A stretch of 64,000 nt of DNA from Unio delphinus (GCA_029339505.1 JAQISU010000182.1:1542501-1606500); one strand, 5' to 3'. Shown: positions 13,548-32,200, numbered from the stretch's first letter. Notes: a model not told the origin generated them from the sequence alone. Numbers and translations: made by a program.

Positions 13548-14127
13548 AAGCTACATATCTCTCTGGCAAGCAAAACAAACTCCTGTGTGAGCGTGGCTTG
13601 AGGTCCATTGTTTCCCCTAATTTTAAGACGTCAAGAAAAGTTTATGCTTTTAACTTAACGTTCTTAAACGTGAATGCGAGAGAGTATGTTTTCTCTAATC
13701 GCTTGCAATGTCTTTCATCCTGGACAATTGCGAGATTCCTCATCAATTTTGTTCTAGCCGAATATTAGACCTTCACCCAAGGGAATATAAAACACGATTC
13801 AAACAAAAATACAAGAATTATTTCGTATATCAAATTTATAAACACGCATGCCTAATATATGCAGTATATTCCGTTTTATTAAGAAATTTGGGAGAGTATG
13901 TTTAAGGGAATTCATCTATGATGTCTTTGAGTCTCATGACAACTGCACATTTTGACGTATGCCTATAGAAATTGGCTGATTACTTAATTGCATAATTATC
14001 TTCCAGGCACACACTCTTCATAGTCAAGCACATAATCACTACAATTTAAAAAGGTTATACACCAAAACGGAAATACAAAATAGTACATTCTTTGTTACAT
14101 CGGATTTGTAGATTATGTATTTTGCCC

Positions 14128-14132
<5 letters not shown>
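13548..14132. other. Unique sequence
   Basis: No feature recognised. Confidence 0.4.

Positions 14133-14199
<67 letters not shown>
14133..14199. repeat. (GA)n microsatellite
   Basis: About 33 AG units with no interruption. Confidence 0.98.
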
Positions 14200-16227
<2,028 letters not shown>

Positions 16228-16239
16228 ATGATGATAATA

Positions 16240-16292
<53 letters not shown>
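16228..16292. repeat. (GAT)n trinucleotide microsatellite
   Basis: About 20 GAT/ATG units, with two impure AAT units near the left end. Confidence 0.97.
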
Positions 16293-16540
16293 ATACATAA
16301 GATTAATTGACCTTATTCGAGCATACGGAACCACTACTGTGTTTCTTCTTTATTGATAGTTGCCAACTTTTCCACTATTGTATATTCGTCTGATGATGGT
16401 AAAGATGGCCATTGCATGGTTGGTAGTGATAATAACCACAAGGCTCGGGTAAAGAAAATTTCCACGGTCACTGACAGTCAATAATGGTAAAACTACGCAG
16501 TAACTTCATGGCTGATTTGGGCCAAAGATATTCACAAAAC
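16293..16540. other. Unique spacer between microsatellites
   Basis: No feature recognised in this short interval. Confidence 0.35.
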
Positions 16541-16659
16541 GTGTGTGCGTGTATGTGTGTTTACATGTGTGTGTGTGTGTGTGTGTCCGTGTGTGTACGT
16601 GTGTGTGTGTATATGCGTGTATGTGTGTGTGTTTACGTGTGTATGTGTGTGCGTGTGTG

Positions 16660-16690
<31 letters not shown>
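16541..16690. repeat. Impure (GT)n microsatellite
   Basis: GT repeats interrupted by TA, GC, CC and TT dinucleotides over about 150 bp. The frames across it encode Cys/Val or His/Thr repeats and are artefacts. Confidence 0.95.
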
Positions 16691-17250
16691 AAAAATCATA
16701 AGGCGAAAAACACATATTCTAGTATGGAATAAAGATATGACGTTTTACAGATAGATAAACATAACAAAAATCGTGATATTATTAGACGATGTTCAGTTTA
16801 AAAACGAAATCGTTACAACAACAAAAGAAACAAACAACCAAACATATAAAACAAATCAGAAAAGCCTAGACAAGTGGAGACTGCGTGCATATTCTTCATC
16901 TAAAGCACAAAGTCTACAAATGTTTTGAGTACTTTTTTCAAACTTGAAACACTGGGTGGGAAATTGACTATTTACTCTAAACCTTCCAAAAACCGACACT
17001 CCCCCGTTCTCAAAGTCTCAGTTGAATATTTCTAACTTCAAATTCTTTTTGATGATGTTGAATAATAAAAGACGCTACCAACACTAAACCTCTAGTACAC
17101 ACCTTTGCACGTGTATGCCTATTGACCATATTGCATTGATAAATCTAACTACACTTATATCAAATCAAATGTCCATTCTTAGGATGGCCACAATGTGTTT
17201 AGCAATAAATGCACTAAAATCATGTATTATGTCTGACATGTATGGTAATA
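16691..17250. other. AT-rich unique sequence
   Basis: No feature recognised. An A-rich CAA-repeat patch lies near 16815-16835. Confidence 0.4.
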
Positions 17251-17723
17251 TAATATGCTTTATCTAGTCTTAATATTTAATGTTACAAAATATGTTTTAT
17301 TTAGTCCTGATATGTCTTATCGTATGTCGTAGAATATACTTTTTTATTCTTGTATGTCATTTCTTAGAATATGTTTTATTTAGTCCTGATATGTCTTATC
17401 GAATGTCGTAGAATATACTTTTTTTTATTCTTGTATGTCATTTCTTAGAATATGTTTTATTTAGTCCTGATATATCTTATCGTATATATTGTCGTAGAAT
17501 ATACTTTTTTATTCTTGTATGTCATTTCTTAGAATATGTTTTATTTAGTCTTGATATGTAGTGTCTTAGAATATACTTATTTCGTCTCGGTATTTCTTGC
17601 TTTAGAATATGCTTGATTTAGTCATGATATGTATCGTAATAGAATATGCTTTATTCAGTCATGATATGTATCGTAATAGAATATGCTTTATTCAGTCTTA
17701 ATTTGTTTTGTTTCAGAATATGC
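17251..17723. repeat. Degenerate minisatellite with about 40-bp monomers in pairs
   Basis: Monomers begin AGAATAT and contain a TTTATTTAGTC-like core. Two alternating versions, one with TTTTATTTAGTCCTGATATG and one with TTTTTTATTCTTGTATG, form a roughly 80-bp dimer repeated three times (about 17290-17550). Looser single monomers follow to 17723. Confidence 0.85.
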
Positions 17724-18565
17724 ATCCGATGTATTAGATATTTTAAAGCAAGAACAGTTCGAAGTAGTTCTAAGAGCGATTAGGTTGCCTATCTCGTCCG
17801 ATATCGTCTTTAGGAGGTTGCATCCTTGAAAAATGATTAAAAAGAGACGAAGTGTTAAACTGCTTAGAAGGACTCTTTCAATTAATAATTAGTAATTACA
17901 TACCTTTTGACAGGCAATCTAACATCAAGCAAATTACATTCAGCAAACCATCTATTAAGATATTCACAAAATATTACTCTGACTTAGAACCCGATGCATT
18001 ATTTTCGATTGGTTTTTTCAACAAACACAAATCCATCAAATAAATCTTTCAAAAAGAAAATTTCCATAACAAAAAAAAAATCCTGTCATATTAGTTTGCT
18101 TTTGGAGCTAGCACGCTCATACCAACTTAAATATGCGTGTAGTTAAAATCTTGCTTTTCACCGGAATTTGTGTCATGATATAAATGTAGCTAAGGAAAAC
18201 TTAATTAATTTTAATTAGTATAACTTTTTCACAATTATTTATCAAATAACATTGAAACTTGTATCTGTTTAAATTGTTCTCTCTCCTTATCTCATTTATT
18301 TCCTTCAGTTATTCGTCATGTTTAGGATCTATTTCAATTGATATATTTGATTTTATTATATCTGGGAGAATAAGCTTTATACATGAACGAAAAGGTCATT
18401 GCGTGCATTTTATCGAATAGTTGGCGTTTATTCCAAAGTAGTTACATATGTCGCAATACAATATCTTTCAAGTATTAACACCTTGCCAAAGTCTTGCGGA
18501 AAATCCAGACCAGAAGGTGTATATATGTTTGCAAATGTATGATAAGATCAGCGAGTACTATTTAA
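17724..18565. other. AT-rich unique sequence
   Basis: No gene or repeat recognised. Confidence 0.4.
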
Positions 18566-18635
18566 GGGTGTATTAAGTGTAGAAGCGTGTATTAATTGTA
18601 ACTGCGTGTATTAAGTGTAGAAGTGTGTATTCAAC
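18566..18635. repeat. Short tandem repeat, about 18-bp unit
   Basis: Four imperfect copies of GTGTATTAAGTGTAGAAG. Confidence 0.8.
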
Positions 18636-18804
18636 ACTCATTAAATGATTGTCAACAGCTCTATATCCTTCTCTTCACAGGTCCGTTTAGGTCACGTGAA
18701 GAATGTCCATTTAGGGCAATGACCAATACCAAAGTTTATCTTTATTTGTTCATGTAGACCTATAAGGTTCGTATAACAAAATATACTTCAAAAGTTAGTT
18801 TTTG

Positions 18805-19035
18805 TATGGTTTAACGCCATTTTTAAGCACAATATAGGCTATACATGGCGGCCAGTATTAATGGTGGAGGAAGAACCCGAAAAAACCCGGAAAGAACCAC
18901 AGACCCACGAGAAGCAACTGGCAAGCTTTCTCACATAAGTACATTAGCCGAATGTTAGACTCGAACCCACGCAGACAGAGGTGAGATGGCAGTGATCCGT
19001 AACGGACAGTGCTTTAGACCACTCGGCCATTCTGT
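18805..19035 (-). mobile_element. SINE-2 copy, minus strand
   Basis: Homologous to the copies at 7.1, 37.6 and 49.9 kb. The tRNA-like head is at the right (about 19033-18955), with box B at GGGTTCGAGTC and box A-like TGGCCGAGTGGTC. The tail at the left lacks the TTG repeats of the 7.1-kb copy. Confidence 0.85.
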
Positions 19036-19266
19036 CGTATAATTGACGACATTAACGTTATATCACATATACACTAATTGCAATCGTACCTGTCTACACT
19101 TCGAAAGAATAGAAAAGAACATGCATTAGGAAACACGCTCAATGAATATGTATTTGGAGTTATAGGTCGTGCAAGATTCACGTTATGGACAACGTTTGCA
19201 GATACATCTCCAATCAGCTAATTTGAATAATTGAATCTTGAATAAATTCGCGCAACATGCAGAGGG
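19036..19266. other. Unique spacer
   Basis: No feature recognised. Confidence 0.35.
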
Positions 19267-19400
19267 CATTCAAGTACAACGGTGAGATCGATAGCTACAA
19301 GCATTTGAGTACAACGATGAAAAATCGATAGCCAAAATCATTTGAGTAGAATGGTGAGAAATTGACTAGCAGTAAGCATTTGTGTACAACGTTGAGCATT
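19267..19400. repeat. 35-38-bp minisatellite, four imperfect copies
   Basis: Units begin CATTTGAGTACAACG and include a GAAATCGATAGC-like part. Starts are at 19267, 19302, 19339 and 19377. Confidence 0.85.
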
Positions 19401-22002
<2,602 letters not shown>

Positions 22003-22310
22003 GTAGCAACACGCTACTATAGTGATTAAACTACTTGTATTATTGTGTAGCAACACGGTCGTATCGTGAGTGAACTGCATGGTTTTTTTTGTGACAACAT
22101 GTAACGTCTTTATGTCTGTAAACAAAATCTTGTGTGTGGCTACACGGTCTTATAACGAAAATGTTACACGTCTCTGCGTAGCAACACCATCTTATAGTGA
22201 GTAAACTGTGTGTCATTTTGTGTAACAATAAAGTCTTACAGCCAATAAGCTACCTGTTGTTTGGGTAGCAACACGGTCTAATAATGAATAAACTGCGAGG
22301 CATTTTGTGC
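22003..22310. repeat. Degenerate 44-bp minisatellite, about seven copies
   Basis: Units start GTAGCAACACGGTC and continue with TTATAGTGAGTAAACTG. Starts are near 22003, 22047, 22091, 22133, 22178, 22221 and 22267, giving spacings of 42-46 bp. Divergence between copies is high, so the array is old. Confidence 0.85.
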
Positions 22311-24797
22311 TTCTTAAAGATTTTTGTACATCGTCATACTTACCCTAATAAGGCAAGGATAACTGTAGCTTTATAATGAATCCCCTTAGGATTATGTGTG
22401 AGTGTGGTTACTATAATCAGCGAACACGGATAGAACTAAATCATAATTGAGACTTATGCAGACATTGCAAACCACCACAAGGAAAAGGTACTGAAATCAC
22501 TCCCCACAATGTTTGCGTGATCAAAGTCCGTTATATTTTTTCAAGCAATCCTGATCCAAATAATATAGGTTATCACTAATAAGATGAGTGACGAAATAAG
22601 ACAAAAGTTCAATAGTTTTATTGGCGTAGGAATAGGTACTTTTTTCTTGTCAAAGAGAAGATACGCTAAAATTGGCTTCCAAGACCAGCATATACATTTT
22701 CATCTTCGCCTCAGACAGTTTCGTTAATCTTTCTAAAAAAACATGTTAGTACGCTTGTATGAACCATTTTTAGTAGTTAAGAACCTATTTGTTTTGATTA
22801 TTTGACACATGTTAGTAGCTCAATGATCAAATTTGGTCGCTGGTGCTATGACGAGAACAACGTTTAAACTAATTATTCTCAAAACGTTCATTCCTCCCTG
22901 TATACCATTAGTTGAGCGCCTATGGTCATACATGTCATTTTAAAATTCTACACTAATGAGGTAACAATTTGTGTCAAGCTTGAATACGATAATTATACCA
23001 TGCGGGCAGGACACTTATATTTAAATTTGAGAAGCAATACCATTTACTAAAATGTATCTTCCTTCTAGCCTTTTTATAAGTGTAAAGTACCCAATAAGAC
23101 CATAGACCTACACAACACTGTAAAATGAAAATCGATTATGCAAACATTAAAACAATGTTCATCTAATAGCAAAATAAATATTGGCATGTTCATGGAATCT
23201 TCAAGTTTCTGACATCATTACATGAAATATTGGCTATAATCCCCTTTGCCTGTAATGACAAACTTGGTGTTTTTCATAGACATAATCATCAATTATCCTC
23301 GGTAACTTCTAATGCCATTTTCCAGTTATTAGAACACACATACTTTCAACATTATGTTTAGCTGTAAAGATAATATGAAACGTGTTTACTGATTTATTTT
23401 CTCTCTGTTTCTTAAAGGATAAAGCAATAAAAATACATCATTTTATCTAGCCATATAGGTGAATATATTTGATTTTTGGAACTGTTTAAACATCTTCCGG
23501 TTATGCGATATCATTTATTGGAATAGCTCTCTTTATTAAAAGTGTGTTAAAAGTTATTTGAAATGCTAAACTTAAACCATTGAAAGATGTTTAATCATAT
23601 TCTGGTTGACTATATGATAGATTCGAAAATATGTCTGTAATTAGAAGGTTCTGCAAGTAGCTTTATGTGCGTCGTTATTGATATATAGTTTTATATATAA
23701 TAGTTTCATTGATTCAATAGGTATTTTTACAGATACAGAAAGAGAGAAATCAACCTCAAAGGTGTTAATATGACCAGCAAGATGTTGCGACCCAATGGTC
23801 TTAAACTAAGCAAAATAATTCCAAAACCAGCACGTCAACTCCTTATACCATAATAATAAACATAACAATAACATCAACTAGTAACCACGTGATCTCCAAA
23901 GTTTGCAAACTGTGATTAAAACCTCCGAATTGAGTCTAGAACCAAAGAATGTCACATTCCTTACTGCACTATAATGCTCGCCCATTTAGACAAACAAAGT
24001 ATCACAGGCTTTACAAGCCATTGTATACTCATACATTATTGAGCTTTGCTTCGACAATAATTTCGACAGCTGTTACTAAAGGCTGTGGGCATCATATGCA
24101 CAATGGATCTCACTAAAATATTGAAATATCCAATTACGTAGAAGGCAAGAACAGCAAATGCTACAACAGATGCAATATGCAGGAATAACGTTGAAACAAA
24201 GCCCAACCAAACAACAAAAAGCAGAAGCGTGGTTTCAAAATCAAATTACAGCGAGTGCCAAAATCGATTCAGTCCGCTGACATGACCCGCTCTAAACCCC
24301 TACCCTATGTTAATATATCAGAATAGACAACGCTAGGCTAGCAAAGCAGGGGAATAGGTATTCTGGTGCAGTAAATACCCTGATGAAAGAAACTTAACGA
24401 GCAGCGTAATGGTTTCTTGATGAAATCTGCTGATATGATGACAGAAAAGAAACAAATGATAATTACGTAACCATGACTGGTTATGAATTGCAAAGTAAAT
24501 CACTATTAAACATTATATTTATAAATGCATTATGTTCTGAAAAATGCAAAATAATGATATCATCCACAATACGTTTTCATTGGAACATAATACAACCTAG
24601 TTGCGAGAGCATTATATTGCAAGCATTTAAGTAATTATACCGTTTGCATTGTAAACCCTTTGACGTTAACAAATGTATTTGGTGTTAGAACAATTGATAC
24701 CCGTTTCCTGGTGATGGAATGTGCGATTTTATTGTATAAGGTGGAACTTTGTTCTCTGGTATTATAAAAAGAAACACTTTTATGAGTAACAGAATCT
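22311..24797. other. AT-rich unique sequence
   Basis: No gene, RNA or repeat recognised over about 2.5 kb; all frames are broken by stops. Confidence 0.45.
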
Positions 24798-25993
24798 GAA
24801 ATCAATAGCACTCTGACATGGTATAAAATGATTGAAATCAATAGCACTCTGACATGGTATAAAATGATTGAAATCAATAGCACTCTGACATGGTATAAAA
24901 TGATTGAAATCAATAGCACTCTGACATGGTATAAAATGATTGAAATCAATAGCACTCTGACATGGTATAAAATGATTGAAATCAATAGCACTCTGACATG
25001 GTATAAAATGATTGAAATCAATAGCACTCTGACATGGTATAAAATGATTGAAATCAATAGCACTCTGACATGATATAAAATGATTGAAATCAATAGCACT
25101 CTGACATGGTATAAAATGATTGAAATCAATAGCACTCTGACATGTATAAAATGATTGAAATCAATAGCACTCTGACATGGTATAAAATGATTGAAATCAA
25201 TAGCACTCTGACATGGTATAAAATGATTGAAATCAATAGCACTCTGACATGATATAAAATGATTGAAATCAATAGCACTCTGACATGGTATAAAATGATT
25301 GAAATCAATAGCACTCTGACATGGTATAAAATGATTGAAATCAATAGCACTCTGACATGGTATAAAATGATTGAAATCAATAGCACTCTGACATGGTATA
25401 AAATGATTGAAATCAATAGCACTCTGACATGATATAAAATGATTGAAATCAATAGCACTCTGACATGATATAAAATGATTGAAATCAATAGCACTCTGAC
25501 ATGGTATAAAATGATTGAAATCAATAGCACTCTGACATGATATAAAATGATTGAAATCAATAGCACTCTGACATGGTATAAAATGATTGAAATCAATAGC
25601 ACTCTGACATGGTATAAAATGATTGAAATCAATAGCACTCTGACATGGTATAAAATGATTGAAATCAATAGCACTCTGACATGGTATAAAATGATTGAAA
25701 TCAATAGCACTCTGACATGGTATAAAATGATTGAAATCAATAGCACTCTGACATGATATAAAATGATTGAAATCAATAGCACTCTGACATGGTATAAAAT
25801 GATTGAAATCAATAGCACTCTGACATGATATAAAATGATTGAAATCAATAGCACTCTGACATGGTATAAAATGATTGAAATCAATAGCACTCTGACATGG
25901 TATAAAATGATTGAAATCAATAGCACTCTGACATGATATAAAATGATTGAAATCAATAGCACTCTGACATGGTATAAAATGATTGAAATCAAT
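24798..25993. repeat. 36-bp satellite array, 33 complete units
   Basis: Units start GAAATCAATAGCACTCTGAC and continue ATGGTATAAAATGATT. Thirty-three units plus a 9-bp partial are essentially identical. Two kinds of change are seen: G to A in the ATGGTATAA part (units 8, 13, 18, 19, 21, 27, 29 and 32), and a single-base deletion in unit 10 (near 25144). Every unit holds the inverted repeat ATTGA-AA-TCAAT and a TATAAAA string. Period 36 keeps frames open on both strands; the minus frames are split by the unit-10 deletion. No homologous sequence is seen in the flanks. Confidence 0.99.
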
Positions 25994-26477
25994 TGATGCG
26001 ATGTTTCCAGTAGCTGTTGTTCAGCTCTGTATAATGTTTTAGATAATATATAACGTTTCAACCACTTGGAAGCCATGAACACATAAATGTGGTAAGGCTG
26101 GCTAGTTGACTGCAAATGGCTTCTTTAAAGAAAATAAAAACTTGATGCATACTCAGCAGAATTTGGGCTTTCGTTTGAGCAGGTAAGGTTTGTTTCTAAA
26201 TAAAGCTGTGTACTGCAAAACGTAATTGGATTTAGAGCATGCGACAAAGCAAAATGAATATACCAGAGTCGAAGACATTTAGAACATGTATGTTACGAAT
26301 TTTTTCTAACCTACTCCATTTTTGTTTAATTTTAAATACAAAGAGTTATAATAATACTGACTTATGTAATTCCAGCCGATGATAGGAATTCATGTTGCAT
26401 TGAAATAAATATAGATAGCTGAAATAATGCAGTTATTTCAATAGTCTTACGTTTTTTGTAATTCCTTTGTGTGTTTG

Positions 26478-26482
<5 letters not shown>
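25994..26482. other. AT-rich unique sequence
   Basis: No feature recognised. Confidence 0.4.
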
Positions 26483-26531
<49 letters not shown>

Positions 26532-26543
26532 ACACCCTACACA

Positions 26544-26629
<86 letters not shown>
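26483..26629. repeat. Interrupted (CT)n microsatellite
   Basis: Two CT tracts (26483-26527 and 26551-26629) are separated by a 23-bp ACAC-rich spacer. Confidence 0.98.
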
Positions 26630-26633
<4 letters not shown>

Positions 26634-27521
26634 AGGTACGGGTTAAAACCTATGAAATGACGAGTGTTGAGGATTTTGTTTGTGTCATCTACCATGTCAT
26701 TGAAATTATGAGTTATGCTAAAAAGTTAAATTAAACCTACCAAGAGATGAGAGACAGACAGACAGAGAGACAGGGTTTAAGGTGGGTGCTAGTGTTACTA
26801 AAGCTAAATAATGACTTAGATCAATAACAAATATATTAAAATACTTGAATTGCCTATTGAAGGTTCGTCAGTTCACATAGTTTGTATTTCACATCATGTC
26901 AAAGCGTTCATGTGAACGGTGCAGCTAACCAAGTGTTTGTAGTGCCCTATCATTAAAACCATTCTTTTAATAAAAATGGTAGTCTTGTAGTGAAAAATAG
27001 AAACTAGAAAACGAAAACAATCATCTTTCCAATATGAAAAGGTGATTGTGAATAGTAACAAAGTCAATGAACTACATTTTGTAGCATGCCTGGTTTCCTT
27101 TTAATGAAAATGTATACATCTCGGGGTGAATCATTGTTACCGCGTACATACTATATATATATATTCGACCATTTGATAATATTGGTTGAATAGGCATAAA
27201 TGTTATAACGAAATACTGCGCTACCTAGAAATGTGCATGCATAGAAGACAAACGTAATCGTTTTAACTAATGTCACATACTTACATAGAGATGTAAAATA
27301 ATACTTAAGAAAATTACAATATTAGTTAATTGAGGATGTGCCTACATAAAATATTTTTTGACTCTATCTAAAATTCCTTGTTTGTGTCAGAAAACGTTGT
27401 CAAAGAATCGAACTAATGCATTATGTTATTACAGATCCAAATAAAGTCATGCTGTTAGTTTGTTCAAAAGATGTTTTATGCAAACAGATTACTATTTTTA
27501 TGATTGAGAAGTAAGGAGCCT

Positions 27522-27524
<3 letters not shown>
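26630..27524. other. AT-rich unique sequence
   Basis: Nothing recognised apart from a short GACA repeat at about 26752-26772. Confidence 0.4.

Positions 27525-27616
<92 letters not shown>
27525..27616. repeat. (TA)n microsatellite
   Basis: About 46 uninterrupted TA units. Confidence 0.98.
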
Positions 27617-27618
<2 letters not shown>

Positions 27619-28435
27619 CACAAACATAAACTATACAGGAAACATATTCTTACATGAATTTGTCACAGGCAAGATTAGACGCATTAGATGATAAAACATT
27701 TCACGTCATTTAATGTGTTCAACATATACAATAGATCGAGAAGTATGTTTAACTATGAAATATATTTTGAAGGAGACTAAATATCAGGTATTTGTGACAA
27801 ATACATTGAGTGAGAGATCATTGGGTTACTGAGTTCGTATGGACATTGTCCCCCACCTAACCCTGCATCAGAAATATGGCAGTCGCACTAGACATTTGAA
27901 GCGCTGCTTCCCTAGACATTGCCTTTTACTAGTACAACCTCTTTCTTCGTATGTAATGCATGAAAAGGTCGATGGTTTTACCTGTGTACACGTTGGGTTT
28001 TAATGAAATTAAAATTGAACTTGATTTACCGTTACATAATGCAACGTTATATAAGGATGCATGATGATAGTTCTTCTGATTAGTCCGCGAAAAACCTCCA
28101 TAGAGCCATATATGCCTGTGCATTACACGACCACAGATCTGGGTCTATTAAGCCTGCAGTTTTAACGGATTTGTACATTAGTATAGATGAAAATGGTAAT
28201 TTATGCTATGCCAACATAATGGAGCCTGACATGGTATTATATACATCGATGAACCAAACATATATTTCATGGATGCTGCGATTGTAGATTTCTAAATACA
28301 ACAGGAACAAATGTGTTTATTTTATAAATAAACTATATACCACAACATGTGTATTATGTTTTTTGTGACATGTATTCAGATACAATTGCGGTCAATATCT
28401 GGAATGAAAACATAACGAAATTTCTGATTACTTGC
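27617..28435. other. AT-rich unique sequence
   Basis: No feature recognised. Confidence 0.4.

Positions 28436-28496
<61 letters not shown>
28436..28496. repeat. (GA)n microsatellite
   Basis: About 30 GA units with a single GATA interruption near the left end. Confidence 0.98.
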
Positions 28497-28498
<2 letters not shown>

Positions 28499-29165
28499 CG
28501 ATCCAAAGATATGCGAGGCTCATGGCAGCAAGCGGTGAGAGCAGGCCCAAAGCAGAAATATACCACTTCCTCGTTCGCTTTGTGTTAGGGCCGGGCCTGA
28601 GATAGAGGGGTAAACGAGAGAGAGTTTTGTATTTTATGTAGCACTCACACACACATTCGCACACACATATATATTATGATGAGATATGATTAAATATGTA
28701 CGCCCACGAGATGAGGGTTTTTTCAAGCTATTTTTATCGTTGAAGCCTGTGCCAAGTGAGCCAAGGGCATCCGGTTTAAACTGCATACTTTAGTCCTTGT
28801 TAAATTTCCGCACAGCGAACGTTGTATATCACAGCATACATTCACTTCCACATTGTTATTCAAAAGTGTAACTACTATTTGCTAGCCGTCGAATTGGCAT
28901 TAATGATAGATTGAATACGTATGCGCAACAGTTGTGTACCTCTACAACATATTTTGTATGACGTGTTCCATTCGTTTTTATGTTGCTTTGTATCTGTTGC
29001 TTATGAATTTTGGTCTTGGTCTTTTTGTGCTGTTTATTTATCGGATGCGTTTAGCATCCTGAACACTAATCATGTATGTGTAAAAAATATACGATTAAAA
29101 AGTATTTTCTTACATCTTCTAATTTAATTAAATGCATTAGAGACGGTATATAAAATATGTAGCCG
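28497..29165. other. Unique sequence
   Basis: A GC-richer patch (28497-28615) follows the microsatellite. No domain is readable in any frame. Confidence 0.4.
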
Positions 29166-29281
29166 TAAGTTCTCTAAATGTTCTAGGAATTTTCTTCTCT
29201 ACCTATACTAGGAAGTTCTTCTCTAAATATTCTAGATAGTTCTCTAAATATTCTAGAAAGTTCTTCTCTAGATATTCTAAG
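29166..29281. repeat. Short minisatellite of TTCTCTAAATATTCTAG units
   Basis: Five or six imperfect copies, about 20-24 bp each. Confidence 0.85.
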
Positions 29282-32200
29282 AAAAAAAGGCATTTGTTTG
29301 TAGAATTCTGCTGAAATTGCTGGTTTTCTCTCATTTCGTTTGATTACTCTAAGACAATATAGATGAAACAACATACATAAGTAGGTAAAAGGCTGAGTGT
29401 GTTAGAAGAAAATCTAACTGGCATTTGTAAATAAGATAATTTGTAAGAAAATAGTTGTATGGGTACTTATGTCCCGTTTCATGAGTATGACAACACTGCC
29501 ACGCAAATAAATGAGTCAGTAATAAGTGGAATCATTTTTTTCTTGCAATGCTACTGGGTCATTTGTATCAATAAACAGTGACAGTGTTCTTTTTTAGAGA
29601 TGTGTGTAATAAAAAACACAGATGTCTAACAATTTCTTGTGCTGCACCCATTGGAAAATCATGACTTATCAGAGCCACAAGCTTTATTTAAATGGATGGG
29701 TCTTTAAACGACAATAATGTACTGTCACGTGTTACATTGATCGGCAATTTATTCACTATGCATGGTGGTAATTCCGGAAGAACTACGTTGGTCTCGTTCA
29801 TATTCGAAACAGATAAAAAAAAAAATAAACCTCGGCCTTTTCTTGATAGAAAAATATACATGGTTTTATATATCATGGTCCGTGATTAGTTGTGGTGTAT
29901 AGTTGTTGACATAATTTGTTTATTCTGTTTTACAGTAGACGTGTGCTTTCTCATTAAAAAAATCCCTTGCATGGATAGAATTGGTGTAAATAATTTTGAA
30001 ACCTCTAAATCTATCTTCCCTAATTTTATTCTAGTTTTGGTTAATGTTGTTTTGCCATCTGTTTATGAATATGTTTATAATGTGTCCAGTCTGTGTGGTT
30101 ACTTATTCGGATTGATTTAGTTCCCAATCGATCTATTTTCCTTGCATTTCGTCTTTCGTCGTAGGATACTATCATACCATGCTTTAGCGGAAGATTACAA
30201 GGTTAATACTATTGTATGAAGACATCTGCCCGCCATATCAAAAAAGGTGAATGCAAATAGATTTGTTGCCTCGTTGATATCGGAGTACAAAATAGTTTCT
30301 TCAAGTCAAAGTTTGTTATTAACATAATAAGGTCATGAAGTGCATTTATGTATAGTCACAGATTCCATCCCAAACATTATTTTAATTTATAACATAGTTT
30401 GGGGTCTTAAATAAGTTTGTACATGGAATTCTTTCGGACCTTCAATAAAAAGAACTGTTAAATTAAGAACTTGAATATTGTGATACCTGCGAGGTCAAAT
30501 AAGGAAGATGACTGACGGTTTACTTTCGTAAGTTCGTTTGTAAAATTATGTCATTTGGAAGTTTTCGCAAATTAATGACTAGCTATTGCCTACTTAAATA
30601 CCAAAAGTGGTGGTTAAAATTTCAGAAATGTTGTGCACTTTTTTCTATGCAAATACCAAGGAATCCGACTGATCAATCCAGTTCCTATGAAAACCGATAC
30701 ACACATGTTAAGAAATACCAAAGATAATTCGGTAGTTTGTACAGGAATCTCTATTGCAAGATTTATTAATATGTTTTCTGTAATATGATACATAACTCCA
30801 CCTGCATGGCTAGCTTAGTCGAATGGGGTTGTGATATTAATCAAATTTAATATCAAAATATAATTAGCATGCGGTGTCTCCGTTAGGGCAATTGTGTAAA
30901 AGGCGTCAAAATTCTCAGCATGAAATGCAATGCGTGGTTTTGTTTGTTCAGAAAGGTTTCATGTTTAACTAAACAAATAAAGATGTGTCCGCTGATTTGC
31001 ATCTGATATATTAAAGTGGATAATATTTTGCTCATTTATGTGAAAGAAGTCCTTGGCCTCCATTCTTTGTAGTACATAACCAGGTAAACAATTGAGAATA
31101 TTTTTTTTCTACAGTCGTTGCTTTTAAGTTTTGTGGTGCGACCCTCTGCTTCGAGAACAAAGACCAATGGCCCATGGTGTCAAAACGGTTGGACTGCAGT
31201 GACATAGAGTATTCTAGCAATGAAAGTTTGACCCTCATATGTGTCCTCTTTTTTGTCTTAGGTTATTATTTGACGATTGTTTGCAATATATTTACTAATT
31301 TCTAATTTGTCGTATGTCTGGTATATTCACGATTTTGACTGTGTTTAGGTATAATATGTAACGAATTTATTAATTTTAAATATTAATTACAATTACAAAG
31401 TTCTTTTTTAATTTCAGACTGATTTTGGAATTTATGTGAATTCAATTAAAGACATTCTTGCTTATATCATCGTGATACATCCAAACTGTGAACAAATCTA
31501 CACAATCAGGACTATTTTGCACCAGTATATTCAAGATTGGCATTCATTCAGGAAACCGTATTTTTAACTTGTGATAAAACTGTTCGGACTTTATAGAATT
31601 GATTTTCAAAATACCGGAGATATTTTTGGCTCTTGCTCGTTTCTGTTACTTTGTTTAAAACAATAGAGTCGTAACATAGTCAATATTATTTACTAATCAA
31701 TTAAAATTCAGTTTGAAAGAAACATATAAACCTTGGAGATTAATGTAGTAAATATAAATTAAAACATAATATTTGGTGTATTATGTTTTTAACAAAACTG
31801 TGAGTTGTTAATAACGTAGTGGTTAGGGAGCAAGCATACAATACAATAAATACCATTCATCGGTGTTGCGATGTCAAAGTTTTACATTATTCTCCAGGCT
31901 GTTGTTATTTGCCTGAAATATCATCAGTTACCATATACAAATATGCATTTATTCCATTAAATACAAATGTTCGCTTTGGAAGCTTTTGATTTTAAACAGA
32001 ATAATTACCCTATGTCGTAATATATTTTCTTGAAAAGATTGTGACAATAAAAAGCGAAAATTAGATTTTGACTACGAGTTCAGCGTTGTCTTAATTCAAT
32101 TTTTAGAAACAGAATGAGAATGTTTGGGACAATAATCCTTTATTATAAACCTCGTTATTTTTAAGGCACACTGAAAAATTCCATTATATATTAGTGTAAT

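Noticed and set aside
24798..25993. CRISPR array
   Set aside because: The repeat has no variable spacers; the units are directly tandem. The surrounding sequence is eukaryotic.
25126..26115. 329-codon minus-strand frame made of a 12-residue repeat
   Set aside because: It is the translation of the 36-bp satellite, whose period is a multiple of three. The frame breaks at the single-base deletion in unit 10 and has no unique domain.
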